DNA from: Siphonodentalium dalli
Lineage: Eukaryota; Mollusca; Scaphopoda; Gadilida; Siphonodentaliidae
Assembly (NCBI GenBank): GCA_032622095.1
Contig: CP136069.1
Coordinates: 6,522,036-6,586,035, forward strand
Direction: 5' to 3'
Length of the DNA: 64,000 nt
Shown here piece by piece: positions 1 to 11,104 of the stretch. Each line of letters begins with the position of its first letter. Within the stretch, counting starts at the first letter, position 1. A program made the position numbers and the translations under genes. The notes under the pieces are model-generated. The model did not search any database and was not told the origin of the DNA. It was given only the letters and a program-made list of their open reading frames with translations.

Positions 1-905
1 CTATCGAAGTTTATGTCCGATTTTTTAAATTCGAGTTGCACAGCAATCAGTGGCATCTACTGATGACGTCTACCAAATGTCATCAAAATATGCGCTAAAA
101 TAGTTTTGAGATACATACCCACACGCCCGCTCTCCCGAACCGGAAGTGATATCCGTTAACTATATATATCGTTCGATAGCGCAGAGTTTGATGCACATAA
201 TGCAATAAGTCCCAACTCAATATCTCAAGCCGTTCTAGATTCCATATAAAGAGCGTTATTTTATCCTTCGACCAGTAGCGAACTTTTAAACCGGAAGTGC
301 GAACCCTATAATTTTTCGGCGGTTCATAACACACATACATGCGCAAATAACGAAAAAAGTCCGAAATCGATATCTCAAGCCGTTTCAGAGGAGATACGTT
401 CACAACAATAAAACCGATAAAGAGCGTTATTTCCAAAGTTCAAGGTCACACGAAATTCCTTATTTGTGCCTCGACTTCGTATAACCCATGGCTATGCAGG
501 TACCAAATTTCAAATCAATCGGTCAAGCCATTTCGACGATATAAGAATTCAAACATCGATTTTGCAAGTTACTTTTGTGTCGCGAAAACCCCCAAATATC
601 AACAAAATGGCGATAACTCCGAAGGTCAAGGTCGGACGAAATTCTCAACAGGCTATTTAGCGAGATCTTCCAAGGTTTTATACTGAAGAAAAAAACCGCA
701 TGTGAATCGGTTCAGCCGTTCCCGAGATATAAGGGTGTTATTGGAATAATAAGAATAAGAAGAAGAAGAAGAAGCAAAATAAAAGCCAGAAGAATTACAA
801 TATACTTCCATGTTAACACATGGAAGTATAATAAGAAGAAGAAAAATAAAAGCCAGAAGAATTACAATATACTTCCATGTTAACACATGGAAGTATAACT
901 AGAAT
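1..905 (+). repeat. R1 dispersed repeat, copy 1 (cut by window edge)
   Basis: The segment shares many blocks with 5005-6410: CCACACGCCCG, AACTTTTAAACCGGAAGTGC, CGATATCTCAAGCCGTTT, GGCGATAACTCCGAAGGTCA and CCGTTCCCGAGATATAAG, ending in an AGAAGAAG-rich tract. Frames of 60-115 codons on both strands have no recognisable domain, and the repeat's other copies do not keep them open, so no gene is called. The 3' part resembles interspersed repeats found widely in mollusc-like genomes. Confidence 0.7.
745..900. repeat. Duplicated 67-bp segment with a 12-bp hairpin, purine-rich
   Basis: Two copies, 67 bp apart, each contain AAAATAAAAGCCAGAAGAAT followed by a perfect hairpin: arms ATACTTCCATGT and ACATGGAAGTAT, loop TAAC (802-829 and 869-896). 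Between them are AAGAAGAAG tracts. The 3' end of R1 copy 2 has the same context with a different but still paired hairpin (6381-6402). Confidence 0.8.
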
Positions 906-1030
906 GAAACTGAAATTGCACAGCAATTTCGATACTTCCATGTTCGCCAATGACGGAAAATTGTGTCATCTTATAAAGCGTAAGTCGTCAGTAGACACAC
1001 GTGAGTATGGTGATACTACAGACCATAGTA

Positions 1031-4000
1031 CTAGAGTAGCTCATGGTGGTTTTGTATGCACTTGTATGTCCAGAGCAAAACTCTTCATGAATCCACTAAT
1101 TGAAGGTACACAAACAATATTTGGTTGGTAACACATTTCCCATTGACGGCGAAATGGGTCAAATGGCCACGCCCATTTTTGCGCGAAGTACTACCACCCG
1201 TCGTGACTATATCTCCAGAACCGTTGGGCATAGGGGGTCGTGTGACCACTCAATCCATTTTTGAGGGCCTGAACCCCAATTTTGGGATTCAGCACTTTTA
1301 TCTCAAAGTTGAGCCCCCAATTAGAATTGTATTGACCTATATCCATCGGTGCCACATACAGGTATCATTTCTGATATTTTCTGTACCATTATCGAATGGG
1401 ATTGACCTTCAGGGAGCTCTTGACCCTGAAAATAAGGTTTTTGGATGGAATATATTGGTCGTAGAATGAAAAACAGACATTTTCCCAATAACAAAGATGT
1501 TGAGGAAATCATCAATTACAGGGTATTTGATCAGTAACCTAAAACTCCTACAAAAAGGTTACCTGGTGATATAATTTGAATGTAGTTCATCTTTTATTAT
1601 CTAGATTTCATGGCCTTTGATGTGAGATGGTTGCCAAAATGGTTATAAATGGAATGACATATACATGTATCACATTAGCAATATACATGTAAATGAGTTC
1701 AATGTGTTATTTTCTTTAAACTTATGGGAGAACAGGGTGTTTTTATGGTATTCTAATGTTGAATTGAATTATACTCAGCTCACAAGCAGGTTTAGTGATG
1801 TTGAGTTACTACAATTTGATCAATCAGTATGATTCGGTAGTCGAGCAGGTTGCGTCTTTATCAGTCCCACATCAATTTTGATTGGCTGCATCACCATTTT
1901 GTATAAATGTTCTACAATTTCCCTAACACGTACATTATTTTAGAACAAATAATGGCTAGTCTGGCATGATCGCCTATATTTATATCCTGATATATGTATA
2001 TGTACACGTAGATGTATATTTGCCCTAAATTGTTTCTGGTTCAAATTTGGGAGTTTGTAAGAAAATAAGTTATAAGAAAGATGCAGTTGCAGTAATATTA
2101 AAATATATTGTCCTGTTCAAAACTAACAAATACATGTCTATTGATTATTGGTGTGATATCCAGTAATAAATACTAAAATAATCCTTCAGATTATTTTATA
2201 AGGGCTTTAGTCCAGTTATAATAAATCCACACATTAAAAATATAGGGCTTCCATACATACAGAATATTTTCCAACTTGACAATCGTTCCTTGTGTTCAAC
2301 TGAGTGAGTTCATGTGAGGTTCATGGAAATTTATTTGGCAAGCTTGATTCTAAAGTGTCTAGCTTTATGGACTTGAAATTCCGAATGCAATCCTGTTGCG
2401 TTGTGAGCTCAGAGTGAGTTAGAAGAAAAATACAAGCATCAGTTGATATGCAGATATAAATACATACAAATCTACATTCTGCAGGTAGCCATGCATGCTA
2501 TGCAATCCTCCCTCATGTTTCAACTTATCAAGGAAAAATTATCACATTACCAATGACTATGATAGTCAGATGTTTTTGTAGATTTTGTAGATTTGTGGAT
2601 GTTGTAGATTTTGTAGATTTGTGGATGTTGTAATGCAATATAGATCTCCATTATAGTTGCACAAATTTTTCATTTCGTCCCTTTAAATTGACTTTTATTT
2701 TTTATGTATGTATATGTGCCACTCCAAAAATGTCAGTAAAAGTACTGTAAACCGTTCGGTTTGATGTTATAGGCACAGGATATATATATACTTTACATGT
2801 CAAATATTGTGAACTCTGCAGGTACGTGTATGTGTGTCAGTCGCCTTATGTGTGTGATGTACATGCAGTAACTACATGTATAATCTAGTGAAATTTATGG
2901 TCTGCACTCTGCAGTATTTCAAAAACATGCTATGGTCATGCCTACATATACATGTATATGTACACTGATTCTAACACAATGATTGTCAGGTTATGATCTA
3001 TGTTTGAGGAAAGTTACTATGTATTTTTCATTTGTGTTGCATTTGTCAATATTAATGGGTCCCAGGAGCCCAGATGTTACTAGTGCAGAGCCCATTTAAT
3101 TTTCATGAGACTGGTGGACTTCATGTCTATACTCCTAAATAAACATGACTCCGAGTCTTATCAGACCAAGACGGTATTGTGTAGGTTTTACTAGAATTAT
3201 ATTTAGAAAAGACTCAACCATTATTTTTCCATTACCCTATATATCACAATATATTCATTTGGCAGTATTCATCCCAAGTTTAGTGGTGATACTAATACAT
3301 TTGGTATGATAGTCAGGTAGAGCAAAGCGATCTGAACAAATCAAGGATAAGCCACTATTTGTAGTCTACATTAAAAAAACATGTATATTGTGAAATATTT
3401 TAATAATGGGTGCTGGTTTTTACAAACTGGCCATAATTGAGATGACTATTCCTGTTGTTTACCAAACATCAGGGTACACATTAAATATTTTGAAGTATAT
3501 ATGTTCTTGAATGTTTCATACAGACACTGACTTTTGCACAAATTGCTCGGATTAGCCAAACAATGCAAAAAGAACAAACTTTAGGTAAAATGATGGTACT
3601 ATTTCTTAACAGAATCGCCTTGACCTACAAACATCGATCATAGCAATCCAGCAGTACCCATCAGCAAAATATAAAATTAGCAGGACCACTTAACCTGGGG
3701 TGGTATTGAAAATGAAAATATCTTTAACATGGTAAGTTATGAGGGCTATTAGCTATTATGAAGAATTATGTTAGTGAAATTATACACCCTCATCTTCTCC
3801 GTCCAACCTGAAACTATCATGGCAAATGAAAACTAATGTGGGACCGACAAAGGCTCATTCTACTATTGATTGAATAGTGATGATTCCATCATTTCCTAAA
3901 ACTTTTTGTGAGATGAGGTGTCCTTTTGGAAGAATTGATTACTTCTAAAATATATACTGGTATATATGGTCATCTCTCATCTGATTACAACATGTTTTTA

Positions 4001-5000
4001 CTATGCCCAGATGCAATACCCATTTTAAGATCGCAACATGTGGCTGCCGCATGAAGCAAACAGCTGGTCATTCCATTTAGTAAAAGTGTTTAGCATTTTT
4101 CATAGCTTGGTCACTTAAATCAGATCGTCTGTTAAATGTTGATAACAAATTTTGAAAACCTGTTTTGTTCAATCTGTACATTTCTGTTGATTAGAGCACA
4201 ATTGTTACCTGATTTTTGGTAAAGCACACCAGTTTCCAAGGCATGTTCAGTCGGGGAGAGCTCATGTTGTGTGTCGGGGTCAACACATCCTCAGCAGCAA
4301 TTTCCAGCTAATCCCATTGTGTGTGGTCAATTGTGCTCTTAAGTTGATCAGAGAATGTGGATAGTTCTTTTAAAAAGTGTCCTTGTGGTATTGTATACTT
4401 GTGGTGCATTACATGCTGAAATCGGTTTTTGGCAATTATCTAAAAAAACATTGACTTTTGGATATGAAAATGTATTACTGACCCCCCATAATGTGGATTT
4501 TCAGGATCAAAAGCTCCTTGGAGGTCAATACCATCCGATAATGGTACAGAAATTATACCTATATGTGGCACCGATGGATATAGATAAATAAAATTCTAAT
4601 TGGGGGCTCAGCTTTGAGATAAAAGTGCTGAACCCCAAAATTAGGGTTCAGGCCCTCAAAAATGTTTTTTTTTGGTTTTTGGTTTTTGGCAATTATCTTA
4701 AAAAACCATTGACTTTTGGATATGAAAATGTATTACTGACCCCCCCCCCCACACATAATGTGGCCATTCCGCACATTTTGAGTGGTCACACGACCCCCTA
4801 TGTCCAACGGTTCTGGAGATATAGTCACGACGGGTGGTAGTACTTCGCGCAAAAAGGGGCGTGGCCATTTGACCCATTTCGCCGTCAATGGGAAATGTGT
4901 TACCAACCAAATATTGTTTGTGTACCTTCAATTAGTGGATTCATGAAGAGTTTTGCTCTGGACATACAAGTGCATACAAAACCACCATGAGCTACTAGAG
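1031..5000. mobile_element. 4-kb element with long (about 400-500 bp) inverted ends
   Basis: The left arm (1031-1432) and right arm (4498-5000) are inverted copies. Shared blocks include AGTAGCTCATGGTGGTTTTG, GTCCAGAGCAAAACTCTTCA, GGCGAAATGGGTCAAATGGC, ACTACCACCCGTCGTGACTA, CATCGGTGCCACATA and TGACCT near the inner end. The right arm is longer because it holds an extra segment around 4660-4790 with a poly-C tract. The element lies between copies of R1. Candidate flanking duplication ATAGTA (1025-1030 and 5002-5007) is short and uncertain. Frames in the arms (1125-1469, 4698-4931) are fragments without recognised domains. The class is unknown. Confidence 0.7.
1433..4497. other. Interior of the 4-kb element, no gene recognised
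   Basis: About 3 kb of AT-rich sequence with no long frame on either strand. Visible are a short direct duplication of GTAGATTTTGTAGATTTGTGGATGTT type at 2578-2632 and scattered TACATGTA motifs. An inverted pair, GAGCACAATTGTTACC at 4194 and CAATTGTGCTC at 4328, flanks about 120 bp. Nothing else could be supported. Confidence 0.55.
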
Positions 5001-5004
5001 TATA

Positions 5005-6410
5005 GTAATAATCGGCAACCACAGATTATATCCACCAAATTTCACCAAAAATCTGCACCAAAACATGTTGAGAAACATACCCACACGTCATTTCTCACAA
5101 ACCGGAAGTGAACTCAGTAAACTTTATATATCGTTATACAGCACAGAGTCTGGTGCACATCATGCAAAAAGTCCCAATTCAATATATCAAGCCATTCTGT
5201 GTTTCCTATAAAGAGCGTTCTTTTATCCTTCGACCAGTAGCGAACTTTTAAACCGGAAGTGCGAAACCTATCATTGTTCAGTGGTTTATAACACATATAC
5301 ATGCGCAAATGATGAAAAAAGTCCGAACTCGATATCTCAAGCCGTTTATGAGGAGATACGTTAACAATAATAAAACAGATGAAGAGCGTTGTTTCCTAAG
5401 GTCAAGGTCATACAAAATTCCCTATTAGTGTATCGACTGCGTATGCGCAATGGCTATGCAGACAGAAAATTTCATATCAATTGACCATGCAAGCCATTTG
5501 GACGATATAAGAAATCAATCCTCGATTTCGCATTTTTGCAAGAAATTCTAGGGGCGCAAAAACCCCCCAAAAATCAGGGTTTCAAGCAGCCATAACTCGA
5601 GAAGTTTAAGTCCGATTTAAAATTCGAGTGGAATAGTGATCAGCGGCAACTAAAGAGTGTATCCACCAAATTTCATCAAAATCTGCGCCAAAATAGTTTT
5701 GAGATACATACCCACACGCCCGTTCTCCCAAACAGGAAGTGAAATATTTAAACTTTATATATCATTAAAGAGCGCAGAGGTTGATGCACATAATACAAAA
5801 ATTCCCAACTCAATATCTCAAGCCCTTCTGGATTTCGTATAATAGCGTTGTTTTATTCTTCGACCAGTAGCGAACTTTTAAACCGGAAGTGCGAACCCTA
5901 TCATTTTCGGTGGTTCACAACGAACATACATGCGCAAATAATGAAAAAAGTACGAACCCGATATCTCAAGCCGTTTCGGAGGAGACACGTTAACAATAAT
6001 AAATCAGCGTTGTTTCCAAAGGTCAAGGTCAGACGAAATTCCCTAGTTGTGCCTAGACTGCGTATGCTCAATGGCTATGCAGGTACTAAATTTCAAATCA
6101 ATCGACCAAGTCGTTTCGACGATATAAGAAATCAAACCTCGATTTTGCAAGTCATTTTATTGTCACGAAAACGCCCCAAAAATCAGGAAAATGGCGATAA
6201 CTCCGAAGGTCAAGGTCGGACGAAATTCTCAATATGCTATTTTCAGAGAACTTCCAAAGTTATATACTGAAACCGAACACAGCAGGTGCATCGGTCCATC
6301 CGTTCCCGAGATATAAGCATGTTATTGGAATAAGAAGAAAATTGAACAATAATAATAAAAGCCAGAAGAATTACAATATCCTTCAATGTTATAACATTGA
6401 AGTATAATTA
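5005..6410 (+). repeat. R1 dispersed repeat, copy 2 (two tandem units)
   Basis: Two successive units of about 590 bp begin near 5010 (AATAATCGGCAACC) and 5630 (AATAGTGATCAGCGGCAACT). Each runs through CCACCAAATTTCA, GAAACATACCCACACG or GAGATACATACCCACACG, AACTTTTAAACCGGAAGTGC and ATATCTCAAGCCGTTT. The second ends in GGCGATAACTCCGAAGGTCA, CCGTTCCCGAGATATAAG and a hairpin at 6381-6402. The 140-codon frame at 5848-6270 and similar frames are not shared intact with copy 1. Confidence 0.75.
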
Positions 6411-7064
6411 TACATGCATGTAACTGCCTGCCAATTGCTGACTCATACCTGACTACCCGAATACAGTGCACTATTATACTATTGTGCACTACACTCTCGT
6501 GCCCACAATATATATATCCAATTACAGTCCATTGCACATTCAAAGATATTAATATTGCTTCATATTGAATGGTAGTGTCTCTTTCTAAGCGATGACGATG
6601 TACATTTAGGGACATATATCAATAGATTAAAATGCCACCAACCTGGGCCATTATTAATTCGTCAAGTATGACGATCCAATCGGGTGACAATTTACTGAGA
6701 AGTAAATACTTTCAACAAAGGTGCCATTCAAACAAATCGACCAGGCAGTATATGCATCGTAGTGACTATTTACCGAGAAGTAGCCCTTCAAACAAATGCA
6801 GTTGTCAGCGTTTTTCAACGAGAAGCAGTTTAAAATTTCCATGTGCACATTCTTTGCTAAAACGTTAGAAAAATCACATTTAACTGATATTTCTAAAAAA
6901 GAAGCTGATACTTGTGATAGTTCTTATCCGTGAATCGTCATGATCATTAGACATTTAACGATTATTATTATCTTCGCAGTCTTCTTTCGCGGGAAAGGTA
7001 AGTGAAGTAGCTATGGGTTTAACTAGTACAAAATTCCACAAAAGTAATATCAGAAACGCACGGA
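6411..7064. other. Spacer, no gene recognised
   Basis: No domain or conserved frame is seen. Short frames overlap on both strands (6322-6615, 6632-6868, 6654-6848). A weak internal repetition of TTTACYGAGAAGTA with CTTTCAAACAAA-like context occurs near 6690, 6770 and again near 8393. Confidence 0.4.
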
Positions 7065-7072
7065 CATCTGAG

Positions 7073-8023
7073 CAGGGGTGTGACTAGAGGGGGTGTGGGG
7101 GTGTCACCCCCCCCCCAAACTTTGGTCAAAATTTTCAACAGTTGGAAATTTCATACCTGCCAAAACATTAGTTGGAATGGTCATTAGTTGGAAATTTTCC
7201 AACCTTAGGGGGGTGACAGGTTGGAAATTTCCAACACTTGGAAAGCTTGTGTCCTGGTCCTCCCCCGTGGCTAGTCAAAACTGCTACTAAATTTAAGAAA
7301 ACAATATTGTCATACATTTGGTCAACATTGTCATTGGAATTGTCATCATTTGGAAATTTTCCAACCTAAGTGGGGGGTGTCAGGTTTGAAATTTCCAACT
7401 CTAAGAAGACTTGAGGCTAGTCTAGATGCTAGGTTTTTGCGATTTTCTTGTTCAGATTTCAAAATTTTCGAATACCGGGCCGAACCATGGTCGGCCCGGT
7501 GTGTCACTGTCCCTCCCCCGTGACCAATACAAAACTGCTAATTAGTTTAACAAAACAATAGTTTAGTACATTCGGTCAAACTTGTGGACTGAAATGGTCA
7601 TCAGTTGGAGAATTTTCCAACCTAAGAGGGAGTATGAGGTTTGAAATTTCCAACACTATGGAAGCTTCAGTTGAGGCCAGTCTAGATGCTAGGATTTGCG
7701 ATTTTCTTGTATAGTTTTCCAAATTTTCTCACACCGGGCTGAACAAACATGGACGGACACAATGTCCTGGTCTCTTATCCGTAGCCGTGTGCATTTGTCT
7801 GGAGTAGGCTACTAGATGTTAGGATTTATGCAATTCTCAGGTTAAAGTATCTGAATTTTCTTATACCGGGCATATAGAAAAAAATAGTTTATGAATACAT
7901 AGGATATTAGGCCTGAGGACTGATGTTTGTGTTTGGTGTCTGATTCTGATTCAAGGGGGGTGCAATTGGAATTTCCCAAGGTGGACACCCCCCCCCAACG
8001 GAGACCCTCTAGCCACATCCCTG
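7073..8023 (+). mobile_element. hAT-like non-autonomous transposon, 951 bp, with perfect 8-bp target duplication
   Basis: The ends CAGGGGTGTGACTAGAGGG (left) and CAGGGATGTGGCTAGAGGG (right, complement) are near-identical inverted repeats, with C-rich tracts inside both. The flanks are CATCTGAG at 7065-7072 and 8024-8031, an exact 8-bp duplication. CAGGG ends and 8-bp duplications are hallmarks of hAT transposons. The interior has no transposase and instead repeats a segment containing GGAAATTTTCCAACCTA and GGTT-GAAATTTCCAACACT about three times (near 7190, 7352 and 7609). Mobility would depend on a transposase from elsewhere. Confidence 0.9.
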
Positions 8024-8031
8024 CATCTGAG

Positions 8032-8567
8032 TCATATCGTATCACGATATCAATGATATATCATCGAAATGAGTTGTTGGTGTGAGTAAACATTTTTCAT
8101 TGACTGCTGAATAATACTGCGAACGCACACAAAGTGAAATTCTACCAACATGTAATTTTAATGTATTTGTTTCAAATTGATCAGGAACGAGGCTCCATGT
8201 AAGTTGCTAAATCGGTTGCCTCAATTCCATTATTAAATATATTTTCCCGATACATTAAAATGCGATTAAATTTAAGTGATATTCATGCATGGAAACAAAC
8301 CTTTTCTTTTTTTGATTATGTCATCAAATGAGAAGATCCAATCATGCACGTGATCCAAAACCTACCGGGATCTGTTTGCATTGTGGCGCCTGTTTACCGA
8401 GAAGTGAATAGCTCCATGAATTTAGTTCCGAGTTCCCAGTTCCTTATTCAGCACTTATTCAATTTTTTTTAGTTCCCAGTTCCCTGTTTCTTATTCAGCT
8501 CCTTATTCAAATTCAACCTCCGATTCGATTCGAGAAATTCGACAGAATAGCGGCTAAACAAATTTGC
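8032..8567. other. Spacer, no gene recognised
   Basis: No open frame of note. A short duplication of AGTTCCCAGTTCC-TATTCAG type lies at 8428-8510. Confidence 0.4.
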
Positions 8568-8745
8568 ATTCGTCCATATCCACCCTAGAGGCAAATCTAT
8601 ATCATAGAAGTTCCCGGCCAGCTCATCATATCCGGCCACAAATTTGGCGTAAGTGGAGCCTGGAATCCAAACGGACCCTAAAATGTTACTAAACTCCAGG
8701 TTGTGAGAGATCTATGGCATTGGTGGCCCCTTTAAGATAGATAGA
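8568..8745 (+). repeat. R3 dispersed repeat, single copy
   Basis: It begins ATTCGTCCATATCCACCCTA and runs through GAGGCAAATCT, CCGGCCAGC, CGGCCACAAATT-GGCGTAAG, GAGCCTGGAAT and AAACGGACCCTAAAATGTT, matching the three tandem units at 18003-18536. Confidence 0.75.
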
Positions 8746-9009
8746 TATATAGATTAGTGGCAAAGGTGCATTCATTATACAAGAATACAGGGGATACAAA
8801 AATAATCATAAATAGGATTGAATCATCAAGTGCTTAAGATCAGTTACTTGCCCAGTTGATGTTCAGCAAGATATGGATATATGAAGATCCACATCATGCT
8901 GACTCCCAAATGGGGTGCACTCAGCATAATCTCGTTCGTGGCTGTCTTCCTGCTGACCCCATCATAATATGTAGTCCGGTCGCCAAACCCCCGAAATTCA
9001 CGAATGAAA

Positions 9010-9775
9010 TTTTTTGTATAGCGCTCTAAAAAGTATACCCCCACCCCCAAATTTGTTCCCAGACGTAAAACCACAGTTATTTGGAATTTGTTGCAAATTC
9101 ACATGACTAATCTAGTAAAATGTATACAAATGTATATATATTCATGAAGCTAAGACATATTGACACTATTTTGGGTCAAAATTCATACTCACCATCCAAG
9201 ATGGCCACCAAAATGGCCGCCGGAAGTTAAAATATGACATTCTTCACAAATATCTTCTAGATCAGTTCATGCTTTTAGGAACTGGTTGAGTAATATGACT
9301 TTATTTAGCATTTTTATATTAACTGATCATTTGAGCAATTAAATATCCATTTATTGGGGTCCTACCCGCTTGTGATCCCTCAAAAATACGATTTTACAGA
9401 ACGTGGTATAAAATTTCACTAAAAATCACAACTGGGATTCTAATCATATTTCAACAAGAAATGAACAGAAGGTTGCAATTAAGTGAGGCATACCATTACC
9501 TATGAATATTCCAACTCACTGGAACTAAAATTCTAACTTTGGCTCAAAATGGCTGCCAAAATGGCCGCCAAAATATGGAAAATGGTAAATATTGCCCTAG
9601 GGTGTCCTGCAATCGCTTACAAGTTGTGGCTGATGTAAAAATTGGCTTTGGCGTATACAGTTTTTTTTTCTCTGTGGATTCTGGTAGAGTGGGACATAAT
9701 TGTGAAGAATTAATCGGCTGGCCATTTGTCAGCCTCGAGCATTTTGAGAAATTTAGTTAAAAATGGCCGCCGTGA
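9010..9775 (+). repeat. R2 dispersed repeat, copy 1
   Basis: Landmarks in order are CTCTAAAAAGTATACCCCCAC, CCAGACGTAAAACCA, GATGGCCACCAAAATGGCCG, CTTCTAGATCAGTTCATGC, GGTATAAAATTTCAC, TATTCCAACTCACTGGAACT, CTGCCAAAATGGCCGCCAAA, then GGCGTATACAG and ATCGGCTGGCCATTTGTCAG. The last segment lies at the opposite end in the minus-strand copy. A 73-codon frame at 9539-9760 differs in frame from the other copies. Confidence 0.75.
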
Positions 9776-10429
9776 ATGTAGAGATGACGGTATAATCCAT
9801 GTTTGACCGCCACAAATCGTTTTTCGAATATGTTGAACCAATGGGGTAATGCACGGTAAGTATCTTTAATTTCAAGTACCAACGAAAAATAAATTGAATC
9901 CAAAATGGCAGCTAAGATGTCGACAAAATGGGCGAAAAAGTCGTTTTGATGTCATACTTAACACAACACTTTGACAGAAATATGCAGCATTACATTGATA
10001 TATTTCGTTTTCCGAAGACAAGAAGTAGTACTGCAGTATTGCTACACATTGCAGGCAGAGTTGTAGAAGAAATGTACATTAATAAGTAGCCCAATTACTG
10101 AACTACGTGGTGTGTCTGCATCTTCTTAGTTCAAATGAGCTCTGCCATCTGTCCCGGAATGCGTCTGTTCATTATTACAACAGTCAATTGTTGCACTACA
10201 AGCACAAAAGGTTGTGCATGCCAATCGGGAATATTTACACCCGCACATGTAAGTTTTGCAAGGCTGCATACTCGAACAGGAACACCGAACCATGCGCAAA
10301 ACCGTGTCGGGGCAACAAGTACACCAGTTGGAAGTGTCACGGGTGATAAACAAATTTAAATTTCATCCTTGATAAAACCAAAATTTGTAGCATCCAATTG
10401 TGAGGGGACGAGGTTTAAAGCGTGTTTCC
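9776..10429. other. Spacer with several overlapping open frames at 10107-10359
   Basis: Between 10107 and 10359 four frames on the two strands stay open for 69-79 codons. One minus-strand frame is very Cys-rich and one plus-strand frame ends with several Cys pairs. No frame is favoured, no domain is recognised, and no start context or splice logic picks one. I do not call a gene. Confidence 0.35.
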
Positions 10430-11030
10430 AAATGCATATTTGAAAATGTGAGCGTTGGTGTTCTCTGTGAATACTTCGGTGGTTGGAGGTGGGCTACACA
10501 GACTAGGAACATGAGTGGCGTGTGTTAGTGTACAGTGAGTTGCTGAATTGTCCTGTGTGATGTGTATGTATATGCAAGTATGGCACTTGTGAGTGGTCAT
10601 GTTTGCTGTATTGGTATATCTGGAAGGGTTCACCATTGGTGAGGTGTATATGTATACCTGGATTGACTATATTGTCATGGCTATGGCGAATATGTATACA
10701 TGTAGTGGTTGTATGGTCCATGATGATGTGAATAGGTATACAATGAGTGACAGTATGGTCGCGAATGTGGTGAATATGTATACACACAGTGACTATATGG
10801 TAACGTGTCAGGTGTAGGAATATACCTGGTGTTCATGCATTGTGACTCGTGGCTGTATCGTCATGTGTGGTATGTACGGGTATAACCAAGTATGGCTGTA
10901 TCGTCAGGTGTACGTGTATAAAGTGGGTGGCTATATTGTCATTTGTGTGGTGTTTATGTACACATGGAGTGACTGAGGTAATGGATGGGTTGTACATGTG
11001 TACCTTGGGTGGCTATCGCACAATTATCAA
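10430..11030 (-). repeat. Degenerate minisatellite, left half (inverted relative to right half)
   Basis: Units of roughly 40-43 bp with core GTGAATATGTATACA, then AGTGACTATATGGT, repeat with many substitutions and indels. This is the reverse complement of the pattern on the right side. Numerous 65-95-codon frames on both strands rich in Tyr, Met, His and Thr are by-products of the repeat. Confidence 0.85.
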
Positions 11031-11104
11031 GGATATGTTAATCAATAGAGAGGTCATGTCAGAGAGTCCTCCATCTTGGTGTACATGGGGGAAACGTTAA
11101 ACGT

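Noticed and set aside
869-902. Helitron 3' end (hairpin followed by CTAG)
   Set aside because: CTAG follows only one of the three hairpin copies, and no matching 5' TC end or conserved distance was found.
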